This document shows positions 19,093 to 28,610 of a DNA stretch of 64,000 bases, in pieces (the first letter of the stretch is position 1; the number at the start of each line of letters is the position of its first letter). The notes below the pieces were generated by a model. That model had not been told where the DNA came from, searched no databases, and was given only the letters and a program-made list of their open reading frames with translations. Location: the NCBI GenBank assembly GCA_030849465.1, contig JARVLF010000014.1, positions 62,001 through 126,000 of the forward strand, given 5' to 3'. This DNA is from Moesziomyces globuligerus (lineage: Eukaryota; Basidiomycota; Ustilaginomycetes; Ustilaginales; Ustilaginaceae). The position numbers and the translations under genes are program-made.

Positions 19093-22000
19093 TGTGGCGA
19101 ATGAACAAAGGGAAAAAAATGATGAGTTGAACATGGGCGGAGAGCAGGCCAGTATCCGGGTCTTTATATTCGCAGGGTCTCGCTCTTGGTCGAGGAGGAC
19201 GACTCTGCGGTACCGATGAGCAGGAGCGGGAGAGGGCAGAAATCGTAGAACCGGCGTCCAGCTGCGAGGGGGGGGGGGGAAATGCAGGCTCGGGGGTGAA
19301 GTGCATGAGGCCTGTGGTTCCGAGAAGGGCTCAATCCAAGCTTGGAAGCGCTTCGATCTGGTGCCCCGTGGAACTCCAGTGGGAAGGGCGTGAGGATGGA
19401 GTCGAGGGTGGCGAGTTGGGATTGGTTGGGGGAGGTTCGGCAGTGGCACGCGTGGTGCCCCACGGTGCGTCTTCCATGTTGGCCCCACTTTGGAAGGCCA
19501 GGGTGCTGGATCGAGTGGCTAGCGAGGTGCATGTGCAGCTTGGCTCGCTGCCATCGAGCGTTCACTGCAGCAGTTCGGACAACGCTCGAGGGTGTCGCGG
19601 AGCAACGGGGTGCCGAAGCGCGCTTGACAGCACACGAGCCAAAGTCAGGGCGAAACCTCGGCTGCATAGGAGAGAGTCATGCGCCAATGGTTGCAAGGAA
19701 CGTCGAGCGATGCAGCGTGGTACTGTAGCTCGGCTCGCCTAGCCCAGCATCCAACTCGTCGGGCGCAACGAGCTCGAGGGCGGCCGCACCTTGCCCTGCC
19801 CCTCGAGCGTGAGGACAAAGGAACCTGCACCACTCCCGAGCAAATCTGCACTTTTCGATGCACTCGACCTTCGGCGCAGCCGTTGCCATGCTGTGATGGA
19901 CCGAATGGGGTGCGAGTGAGGCAGGGATGAGGGGCGGCCACGCAATACGCTCATGCTTCTCCATGCAGCCGAAATGCGGAGAAGGCCCAAGGGCAATCGC
20001 GGACATTTTTTCATTTCATTTTGCTAAATTTCCTTTTCATACTCCGCCTCCGCAGGCTGCAAGCGAGTTCATCTCGGCTGTCAGCGTGTGGAAGCAGGGC
20101 GCCCCGGAGGTGGGTTTTCCGTGGTGTAGACCGACGAAGTGCGAGACTGCCTGCACGCTCCATCCAATGGCGTCGGCTCATCCGCTCCGTCCAGTCGGCG
20201 TGCTGGCTCTGCCTGCCATAGGCTCTACCTTTCGGCTGTCCCGAGCTGCCTCTGAGTTTTTACCGGCGGACCAGCCGAAGGATCGCAGAGCCAATTGACA
20301 GTCACAGTCTGGCCCTGAGCCACAACATGGACGCAGCAAGCTGCACTGCACCTTGCCAACACGAAGCAAAGTGCGGCCAAGTCCGAAGCGCAGTTGCGTT
20401 GCTGTAGCCGTTGCTCCCTGCGCATCTTGCTATGCTCACACGCCTGAGACTGGAATACGAGCTTCTCTCGAAAGAAGCTACGGTGTGTTGTGAGGCAAAA
20501 AAAAGCGATTCGACGAGCAGAGTCTGAGCGGCGCGAGTCAAACACCACTCGCAAAGAGGGGCCGGTCATTCAGGCCATGAAGACTCAGGCTTGCCACTGA
20601 CAGCCGCATGGTTGGGACCGCAGATCCGGCCCGGCCGGCTTCTCCACTTTGCGGCCTCGTTGGCCTCGATGTTCGCGGCACTTTGTTTTGCCCGTTGCCC
20701 CGCACGCCGCAAAGGTAGTCTGGTTCCTGACAGGGCTGACCCCCGCTTCTTGTGGGTCAGTCGGTATGCGTGGTTGGAGAGATGGGGCAATGAAGCGTCG
20801 CCTCGTAGTTCGCTATGGCCTGGCCCGGACGGACGTACGTGCAAGCACGACGAAGCCCGAAGGAAGCGCACGCGGTTTTGCTCGGTTTTGGTCGTGTTGG
20901 GCAGCATGAAAGAGGCTGGTTGGCCGATGCCGGTGCTCTCTCTTTTCGGACCGCGGCGCGGTGCCTCGGCTCGCCTTTTTTCCCCCCTCCCATTTCTGGC
21001 GGCTAAGCGAGTACCGCAGGTCGACCATGGCGAAATCGCCGAAGACCGAACTCAGCCTCCTGCGCAGGTCGCGCTTTCCGATCGGTCCGCCTCCGTTGGA
21101 GCCTTTTGGCGAGTGCGAGCTTCAGTCTGTAAGCGTGCCCCTGTCAACGTGCGAATGCCGAAACGCTCCCATCTCCACAACCCCTCCTTCAATGCCGGTC
21201 TCGCTCGACGCTAAGATTGGCCTGGTCGGCTCCTTGTCTGGTGCGCGCAGATGATCTGGTCGACCTCATGACCATTTTTCATGCACGTGTGCAGTATGCT
21301 GCAGCCTTTGCCCCACGCCCAACCCCACCCTGTCTCTGCCCCGCACGAGATTGCCGAGCTCGCCCCTGCGCCTCGTTGCTCTAGGTCTCGCTCACTGTCT
21401 GCAGGGCGTTCGTAGCTCAAAGAGGGTCCTGCGCTGCCGTTCGTCCAGGCTCAGCTCGGGCCAGCACTCAGCAGAAACGATCCCCAGGAGACGTTGGCTT
21501 CCCCAACGCCACGCCGTGTAAGCGACTTTCAAGCTCATTGCCAAAGAAAGCCGCCACAGTCGCATAACGGTCTCTTCTGCACCTCCAGTGTCAGCCCTGC
21601 TGACGAGATTTCGTCAAAGCCAGAGGGTGTGTGCGCCGGGCTTCCTGCGGAAAGCGATGTAGACATCTGGGAGCGTTCCTGACTGGGCCCTGCGTCCGGC
21701 TATGGCGCTTCATCTCGGATGGCGGCGGGTCAGGAACAAGCTCGAGTCAACTTCGAATCACGTTGGTCCGCGGCGGAAATGCTCGTCGATAGCAGTCGTG
21801 GCTCCGCTCGCATCGCTGAACAGAGAGCGTCGGCATCTGCTTCCACCGCTCCCTAGTGGTTGACCAGGCTGCATCGGCTGTTATGTCAAACGACACAACT
21901 AGGCTCTACGCACCTCATCGACGAGCGCCCCGATGGTCAATGGCATCGTTTCTCCGATCTCTTTGATCGGGTGCGCCGAGATCGTACAGCCGATCGACTG

Positions 22001-22138
22001 GGCAGTCGTGCACAACAGGCGCTCCGGGGCCTTGATACACGTCTACGGCCGCCTCACTCATGCTTACACCATCGCCATTTGACCTCATTCCAAAGAAACT
22101 CTGCATTGCTATGCCTGTCATTCGGCTCTCGACAGCCG
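19093..22138. other. 3-kb gene-free stretch
   Basis: Holds the sugar-transporter promoter on its left side and the OCA1 3' flank on its right. Many short overlapping ORFs on both strands, none with signal peptide, domain or repeat. A G-run at 19268-19279 and an A-run near 20500 are the only simple sequences noted. A long regulatory region or a non-coding RNA is possible but not shown. Confidence 0.5.
19163..19168 (-). promoter_or_regulatory. TATA box of the sugar transporter
   Basis: TATAAA on the minus strand, about 70 bases upstream of the ATG at 19092, a normal TATA-to-start spacing for a short leader. Confidence 0.55.
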
Positions 22139-22740
22139 TCAGTAGCTGGCGCCAAAGACAAGCTCTTCGTCGAACAGCTCGATGAACTGCACAAAAACGG
22201 ACGGTAACGAGATACGGGAAAGCGATCAGCAACCTGCCACCTGCCTTTGCGTATTCACATGCAAGCTTCCATCGTGGCTTGCGCTGTCCATTTCGCGACG
22301 AAGGCACTTACCTGCTCGTTAAGGATGCGGTATTTCTGGCCGCCAACGAAGCGGCGATACTCTTCCAGGATCGCGCTTAGATTCCATCGCTGCAGTTTGC
22401 GGAAGCAGCCGACCACGGTGCCGGTGCGGTGACGTCCCAGGTTGCACATGACGAGCACGGGATAGGTGGCAGGCTGCACGAGCAGGTGCAACGCCTGCAA
22501 CACCACCTCCTCCGTGATTGGGTCCCAAGCATTGGTCGAGTACAGCACACCGAGGTGGTGGAGCTCGATGTTCTGATCCACGCAAAAGTCCAGAAAGCCA
22601 GGCTCGGGCTCCTCGGGCGCAAGCCAGATGACGCTCTTCAGGCCGAGCTTCTCGAGAAAGGGAAAGTTGAGCTGGTCAGGCTGGCCGGATCGGTAGAAAT
22701 TCTCCTCCACCATGCCATAATTGGGGGGTGGCACCAGCAT
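22139..22740 (-). CDS. OCA1: Oca1-type atypical dual-specificity/tyrosine phosphatase
   Basis: Exon 1 22312-22740 and exon 2 22139-22186, with a 125-nt intron (22187-22311; donor GTAAGT, acceptor GCAG). The spliced end reads LNEQFIELFDEELVFGASY. The 158-aa product has the fungal/plant PFA-DSP layout: PPPNYGMVEENFYRSGQP at the start, the P-loop CNLGRHRTGTVVGC at residues 99-112 (catalytic Cys99, Arg105), then EEYRRFVGG. In yeast Oca1 works with Oca2, Siw14 and others in oxidant-induced cell-cycle arrest and inositol-pyrophosphate metabolism; the same is inferred here. The frame is open to 22794 without another ATG, and an acceptor-like CTGGCAG at the edge could mean a further 5' exon. The residue before the catalytic Cys is Met rather than the usual His of phosphatases, as is normal in Oca1. 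Confidence 0.9.
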
Positions 22741-23316
22741 GTTGATCGTCCCTCGGCGCGGCTGCACCGCGTTGCTCGAGCCTGCCAGAGACACGCGGCT
22801 GCGTGCTCGATCTTGAAGTCACCGACTAGTGGCGGGTGAGATGGTGGGAGTCGAAGTGCGCAATTTGCGCCGATCGATTCGGATCCGCGGCGAGCTTTTT
22901 TGGCAGCGAGTGGACCCTGATTGCGAACAAACGCAGCGACGCAGCCGCGCGCATCAACCCACAGCAACGCGCAGCACGCTGACGCACTCGCCCCTTTTGG
23001 GGCCCCCAAGCGGTCTGTGCTGAGTTGCTGCCACGCACGCCTACAGGCTGGAAATCTTCGCGAGCTCCACCTTCCCTCCTTGCTCCCTTCAACCAGGGAC
23101 TGTCGCCGTCGACCTCGAATGCTCTCACGGTGACGCCTCCCTCCCAACTCTCAATCAACCAAGGCACATCCTGGCGAAACGCTGGATGGCCCGCACAGTC
23201 ACCATCGATGCTCTGACAAGATCTACCTCATCTCGGTCCCATCAGCGAGAGAGCCGCAAAGGGCCTCCTGCACTCCGACCTTCGACCGGCAGCTCTAGAG
23301 TGAAATCCTTTTCGTC
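22741..23316. promoter_or_regulatory. Shared divergent promoter of OCA1 and RAD2
   Basis: 576 bases between divergent starts. It may hold a first OCA1 exon. No clear TATA box or repeat was found. Confidence 0.5.
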
Positions 23317-26300
23317 ATGGGTGTCCAGGGTCTCTGGCAGCTCTTGCAGCCGGTGGCTCGCCCCATCAAGATTGAAACTCTCGAAGGAAAGCGTCTCGCC
23401 ATCGACTCGTCGCTATGGCTCTACCACTTCCAGATGGCCATGCGCGACAAGGAGGGCCGCACCCTCTCCAACGCACACATCCTCGGATTCCTCTGGCGCA
23501 TTCTCAAGCTGCTCTTCCACGGAGTGCGTCCCGTCTTCGTCTTCGATGGCGGGGCCCCCGTCATGAAGCGAAAGACGCTGTCAGGCCGAAAGGCCCGCAA
23601 GCAGGGCGCCAAGGAATCGCACGCACGCACAGCAGAAAAGCTTCTCGCCGCACAGATGAGGCAAGCAGCCATCAAGCACGTCGCTGAAGGCTCCACGCAT
23701 CCATCTGCCTCTGCTGGCCAGAACAATGAGGCTACCGCCAGTCCTTCTGGCCTCGGCGACAATACTGTGTATTTCGACGATCTTCAGGCCGGAAACCCGA
23801 CGGCGCTCCCTTCCCGCGATCTGCAGTCGGGCCCATCGGCACCCCAAAGTCGTGAAAACAGCAGCTCCCCGTCCAAACCAGGAGCTCGCAAGGTCGACTG
23901 GCACAAGGACCCGTATGCCTTGCCTGCGATGGAAAAGGATCTCAATCAAGTAGCAGCTGCCAACGGTCGCAAAGGCAGGCGCAAGGACTACCGCTTCGCC
24001 ACAGAAGATGAGCTCCGTGCCGTCATGAACACCATCGCACCCGAGGACCTCGACACCACTTCGGAGCTCTTCCGTAGCCTGCCTGCAGAGCTTCAGTACG
24101 AGCTCGTCGGCGACTTGCGCGCACAGTCGCGCATGACCTCGTACAAGCGTCTGCAATCCATGCTCGCCACCGCGCCAACGCCCATCGACTTCTCCCGCGC
24201 TCAGATCGCAGGTCTCAAAACTCGGAACGACCTCACGCAGAAGGTCTTGACTGTCACCGACGAGATCGGAAATGCCAACATCAAGGTGCCTATCCGCGTC
24301 GCAGGCGAACGCAACAAGGAGTACGTGCTGGTGCGCAATCCGGGCGCGGAGGGCGGTTTCGTATTGGGCGTCCGCGATGCAGGAGCTACGCAAGAAAAGG
24401 CGATCGACGTCGACTACGAGCCCGAAGAGATCAACATCACCGACGACGAGCAGAATCACACTGACTCGGAGCCCGAGATCGAGATGGACGACGTTGAGAT
24501 CCCCACGCACGCGTCTCCGTCTCGAGTTCCTGTTGCGGATCCCGAGATGGAAGAACTTCAGAAGGAAACAGATCCACACTTGCGCAAAGAGAAGGCTTTG
24601 GAGTTGCTCCAGGCTCGAGCGCGCTATCACGCCAAGCAGAAACGCAGAGAGGCAGGCATTCACGACGAAGACGATGACGATCCTCGACTCGCTTCGCGCC
24701 CTCAACGCAAGCGCGGACAACGTCCGCTATTCATCCGCAACGAGCGAACGAAATATAGCGACCCCAGTCAATCGTCGCAGCAGGACGATTGGATCGATGT
24801 CGATGCTGACTCAGATGCGAGCGAAGACTTCTCCATCGTGCAGACCGTCGACGATGAGCTCGAAGAGGACGAGGCCGAGGATCTGGCGCGCGCAATCTCG
24901 GAATCGCAGGCTGCTCGATCTTCCTCGCAACGCACTCAAGAGCTTTCATCGCGCGGTCTTAAGCTTGTCCATCGAAGCGGTGAGCCGATCTCGCTTCACG
25001 ACGCCATGCTCCATCGCAAGGATTCGCAGAGCCCTTTCAACAAGGAGGCCAGCGTAGCTATGGCGGAGGTTCCACACGCATCGATAGCCGCACCGATTGA
25101 GGTCGATGACGCGGCCGGTCTGGACGTAGTCGCCGATCTGAACGAGGACGACTTTGAGGACGTTGAGCCGGAAGCGCCTTCGTCGCTGCAGGAAGTTGAG
25201 TCTGCTCCTGCTGCAGAAGCGACTTCGAACGCCGTCAGCCACGGCTCCGATCGCTCATCAAAGCCGCATCGAATGCAAGAGCTCGCAGCTCTCGCCGGTC
25301 GACATCGCAAGAAGGCTGACGACGCCGTCACACAAGCACCTCCGCCTCCTCGCAAAAGCTTGGCCGGTAGCCTTCGCGCTGCACGTCGGTCCGGATCTAC
25401 ATCCACCCAGCCCAGTATCGTTGTGCCCGACGATGCGCCCGAACTTCCTCCACCAAAGACACTCGATGAGGCAGCACCTGCTACAAAGGAATCGGAATCA
25501 CCCGCGTCGGCGCGCCCACCTATGCCAAGCCGAATGGGCCCACCACTTCGATCTGCTTCGCAACAGCGTCTCGAATCGGCCAATCCGGCTCCCTCGTCAA
25601 CGGCTGAGATCGAAAGCGCGCAGGACGAGCTCCCCCCAACGCCAGAAGAGGTAAATCGACAGATTGCTCTCGAGATTGACGCGGACGACGATGGCCAACA
25701 AGCGCCGCCGGCGGCGGCCGCCACGGCCGAGCCCGATGAAGGCGCCGCTGACGCCGGACCCCAGCAAGCGACCGAGGCCGTAGCCGAAACGGATTCCCAA
25801 GGACAACCTTCAGGTCAGTTGCATATACTCTCTCCCGTCATGGATGGAGAAACGGCCGTCGAGCTAGAGGCAGTCGAAGACGAGCCAGCGGAAACGGGAG
25901 GGGCAGAAGACCCCGGCGTGCCTGTATCCCTCTCGATTCCGGAACAGGCTTCAGCCTGGGCCCAGGGTCTCACCACCTCAGTAGGTGGTGGCCAGTCGGA
26001 GGACATTGCGATGGACAATGTGCCTTCGGCTGCCGCCGAAGAGGTCGAAGCAGTTCAGCCCGAAGAGGGCGTGACTAGTGTGGCCAGTCGTCAGCAGACG
26101 CCGATAGAGTGGTCGCCGACGCCGTCGCCTGAGCCTGAAGAGGTGGTGATTGGAGCAGACGGCTTTCCGCTGCCTACAGCCGAAGAGCTGGATGCGATGG
26201 AGGCCGAGGATGAGGACGACATTGCAGCACTCAACGCGGACCAGAACGAGTTCGTGGCGTTCCTCAGTGCGACCAAGGGCCGCAGCCTGCTGGACGTGCA

Positions 26301-27867
26301 GCAGGAGGTCGAGAGCGAAGTCAACGCACTGCGAGCCGAGTTCGCCAACAGCCGCCGGTCCGAGGAGGACATCACGAAGCAGATGGCGCAAGAAATCCAG
26401 ATGATGCTGCGGCTGTTCGGGCTGCCGTACATCACGGCGCCCATGGAAGCCGAAGCGCAGTGTGCCGAGCTCGTCTCGCGGCGGCTTGTCGACGGAATCA
26501 TCACGGACGACAGCGACGTGTTCCTCTTCGGCGGCACGCGGATCTACAAAAACATGTTCAACAACAATCGCATCGTCGAGTGCTTCCTGCTCTCGGACAT
26601 GCAGCGCGAGCTCGGCCTCGATCGCGAAAAGCTGGTGCGGCTAGCGTACTATCTGGGGAGCGACTACACGGAGGGGCTAGCGGGGGTAGGGCCGGTTGTG
26701 GCGATGGAGCTGCTGGCCCTATTTCCGGGCGAGGACGGGCTGCTGAAGTTCCGCGACTGGTGGATGCGTGTGCAGAAGGGAGCGGACACGGAAGAGCATA
26801 CGCGCGGCAAGACGATGCGGCGCATCAAGAAGAACCTGCGCAACAAGGTGCATCTCGAGGCGGCATGGCCGGAGCCAGCGGTGCTCGAGGCGTACTATGC
26901 GCCGACGGTGGACGAGAGCGACGAGCCGTTTGCCTGGGGTTTGCCGGACCTCGACAGCCTGCGCACGTTTTTGGGAGAGTATCTGCACTGGCCCGTGTCC
27001 AAGACGGACCAGTACCTGCTGCCGATCATCGAGCGCCAGAATGCGCGCACGCGCGCGCGGGGCAACCAGACGACGCTCGACCGCAACGGCTTCTTCGACA
27101 CCTCGGCGGGCACGGGCGTCTACGCCGGCCGCAAGAAGATCACCTACGGCAGCAACCGGCTGCAGGAGGTGATCAACGGTTTCCGCGCCGCCAATCAGGC
27201 CAAGAAGGGCGCGCCCCCGCGACGAGCGCGTCGGGGAAGCGGCGATGCGACGAGCAGCGGGAGCAGCGACGACGAGGTGCAGGTGGTGAGTGCGCGTTTC
27301 CACACGCCCGCCGTCGCCGAGGAGATGCTCGGCAAGGAGATGGCCAAGCGACGCCCGATCGTGCGGCGCGACGGGCCTGATGGTGCGCCGACCGAGGCCG
27401 CTCCCAACGACCCGGAGGCTCAGGCGGCACGCCGTGCAGAGCTGGATGCGGCGATCGAGGCGCTCGAGGGCACGGGCCCGGCGGGCAACGGTGCTGCGGC
27501 GAGCGGACGCGGCAAGCGCAAGAAAGCGCCACCGAAGGCGGCTGCTGAAGAGGTGCTCTCGTCGTCCGCCTCGAGCTCGGACGAGCAGGAGGCGCAGCAG
27601 GCGCCGGCGGCCAAGGCAGCTCGAGGCACCGGGGCGCGCGGCAGGGCGCGTGGCCGCGCACGTGGTCGCGCTCGGGGCGGCGCCCGCGGCGCACGCGGTG
27701 GACGGGCAGCGCTGCACGCGGCGCGCAACATGTCGCTCGACGATGTCGACTCGTTGCCGGAGAGCAGGAGTCCCAGTGTAGACCCGGCGAGCTTGAGGGC
27801 GAGGACGATGCGCCGCTCGAGCAGCGCAGCCAGCTCGACGCGGTCAACGTCGACCCCGGCCAGATAA
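23317..27867 (+). CDS. RAD2: Rad2/XPG DNA-repair endonuclease
   Basis: 1516 aa, uninterrupted. The XPG N domain is at residues 1-100 (MGVQGLWQLLQPVARP, LAIDSSLWLYHFQMAMRDK, PVFVFDGGAPVMKRKTL). About 900 residues of acidic spacer follow, as usual for Rad2/XPG, where it contacts TFIIH and RPA. The XPG I domain lies near 1030-1120: GLPYITAPMEAEAQCAEL with the catalytic glutamates near 1043-1045, GIITDDSDVFLFGGT with the aspartates near 1060, and YYLGSDYTEGLAGVGP with the helix-hairpin-helix. The tail is basic and has an RGR/RGG tract (near 1436-1465). The enzyme makes the 3' incision in nucleotide excision repair in the nucleus. The start is unambiguous because the conserved MGV begins the family. 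It converges on a small membrane-protein gene. Confidence 0.97.
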   Translation: MGVQGLWQLLQPVARPIKIETLEGKRLAIDSSLWLYHFQMAMRDKEGRTLSNAHILGFLWRILKLLFHGVRPVFVFDGGAPVMKRKTLSGRKARKQGAKESHARTAEKLLAAQMRQAAIKHVAEGSTHPSASAGQNNEATASPSGLGDNTVYFDDLQAGNPTALPSRDLQSGPSAPQSRENSSSPSKPGARKVDWHKDPYALPAMEKDLNQVAAANGRKGRRKDYRFATEDELRAVMNTIAPEDLDTTSELFRSLPAELQYELVGDLRAQSRMTSYKRLQSMLATAPTPIDFSRAQIAGLKTRNDLTQKVLTVTDEIGNANIKVPIRVAGERNKEYVLVRNPGAEGGFVLGVRDAGATQEKAIDVDYEPEEINITDDEQNHTDSEPEIEMDDVEIPTHASPSRVPVADPEMEELQKETDPHLRKEKALELLQARARYHAKQKRREAGIHDEDDDDPRLASRPQRKRGQRPLFIRNERTKYSDPSQSSQQDDWIDVDADSDASEDFSIVQTVDDELEEDEAEDLARAISESQAARSSSQRTQELSSRGLKLVHRSGEPISLHDAMLHRKDSQSPFNKEASVAMAEVPHASIAAPIEVDDAAGLDVVADLNEDDFEDVEPEAPSSLQEVESAPAAEATSNAVSHGSDRSSKPHRMQELAALAGRHRKKADDAVTQAPPPPRKSLAGSLRAARRSGSTSTQPSIVVPDDAPELPPPKTLDEAAPATKESESPASARPPMPSRMGPPLRSASQQRLESANPAPSSTAEIESAQDELPPTPEEVNRQIALEIDADDDGQQAPPAAAATAEPDEGAADAGPQQATEAVAETDSQGQPSGQLHILSPVMDGETAVELEAVEDEPAETGGAEDPGVPVSLSIPEQASAWAQGLTTSVGGGQSEDIAMDNVPSAAAEEVEAVQPEEGVTSVASRQQTPIEWSPTPSPEPEEVVIGADGFPLPTAEELDAMEAEDEDDIAALNADQNEFVAFLSATKGRSLLDVQQEVESEVNALRAEFANSRRSEEDITKQMAQEIQMMLRLFGLPYITAPMEAEAQCAELVSRRLVDGIITDDSDVFLFGGTRIYKNMFNNNRIVECFLLSDMQRELGLDREKLVRLAYYLGSDYTEGLAGVGPVVAMELLALFPGEDGLLKFRDWWMRVQKGADTEEHTRGKTMRRIKKNLRNKVHLEAAWPEPAVLEAYYAPTVDESDEPFAWGLPDLDSLRTFLGEYLHWPVSKTDQYLLPIIERQNARTRARGNQTTLDRNGFFDTSAGTGVYAGRKKITYGSNRLQEVINGFRAANQAKKGAPPRRARRGSGDATSSGSSDDEVQVVSARFHTPAVAEEMLGKEMAKRRPIVRRDGPDGAPTEAAPNDPEAQAARRAELDAAIEALEGTGPAGNGAAASGRGKRKKAPPKAAAEEVLSSSASSSDEQEAQQAPAAKAARGTGARGRARGRARGRARGGARGARGGRAALHAARNMSLDDVDSLPESRSPSVDPASLRARTMRRSSSAASSTRSTSTPAR

Positions 27868-28068
27868 CATGCGGCTCGGACAATGTGATGCTGACAGTGC
27901 GTCAGAGGCTTCGTGAAAGGCTTGTACCGTGTGGTGTGCGTTCGTGCGCGAGCAGTGAGGTGGAGATGAAGGAGCGAGTGGGTGGCTGGGTGGTTGAGAT
28001 GTTGTTGGGCAGCTGAGAAGTCAAAGTGTGGATGGATCTTCAGCCTGGTGGGTCAAAGCAGCGAACGA

Positions 28069-28335
28069 TTAGGCGTCCTTGTCGTGGGAGGCGACCTTGT
28101 TTCCGAAGGAGAAGCTGTCCGCGTGGTCTGCGACGAACTTGCCTCCGCTCTGGCCTTTACGCTCTGCCGATTCGAGGAGGTCCTGCTGGGTGACGGGGCG
28201 GAGGTTGGTCTTGAGCCGCACCTCGCCCTTTGTCCAATCGAGCGTCGAGTCGCCGAGCTTGGTGCGTCCGGCCGAGGCCGAGGGTGGCGTGGAGAGCGAG
28301 GTGACGAAGACGAGGATGCCGCCGATCACTCCCAT
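28069..28335 (-). CDS. Small single-pass membrane protein, 88 aa
   Basis: From ATG 28333-28335 to TAG at 28069-28071. Residues 1-15 are hydrophobic (MGVIGGILVFVTSLSTPP), followed by a soluble part with KLGDSTLDWTKGEVRLKT and SGGKFVADHADSFSFGNK. The composition is protein-like and the frame continues upstream without a Met (YDYRPDLLVVLMGV) back to a TAG near 28415. The true N-terminus may therefore come from an upstream exon, which would lengthen the membrane helix. Family not recognised. It is placed tail-to-tail with RAD2. Confidence 0.55.
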   Translation of the reverse strand: MGVIGGILVFVTSLSTPPSASAGRTKLGDSTLDWTKGEVRLKTNLRPVTQQDLLESAERKGQSGGKFVADHADSFSFGNKVASHDKDA

Positions 28336-28610
28336 CAGCACTACGAGAAGATCAGGTCGGTAATCATAGCTGGCGGAACGGTAGGCGCGGTGATGGTGGG
28401 GTGAGAGATAGGCAATCTAACCCGGCGGCTGGGTGGGTTATGAAAATCCACCCTGCATGGGAAGCGCTTCATTTTCTCGGGCTTCATTTTGGGCCCTTGA
28501 TATTTTCATTTTTTATCCACAGTCACGCACAGACGCCGCACGCCCACACGCAGACGGTGATGCTAGAAATACAATTGACAGGTGGCTACAGCTACGATCC
28601 GGCGGAGTGT

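Noticed and set aside
20591..21214. 207-codon plus ORF in the 3-kb gap
   Set aside because: Arg/Ser/Pro-rich with no motif; typical of GC-rich non-coding DNA.
21740..21800. TTCGAATC sequence resembling a tRNA T-loop
   Set aside because: No matching acceptor or anticodon stems can be folded around it.
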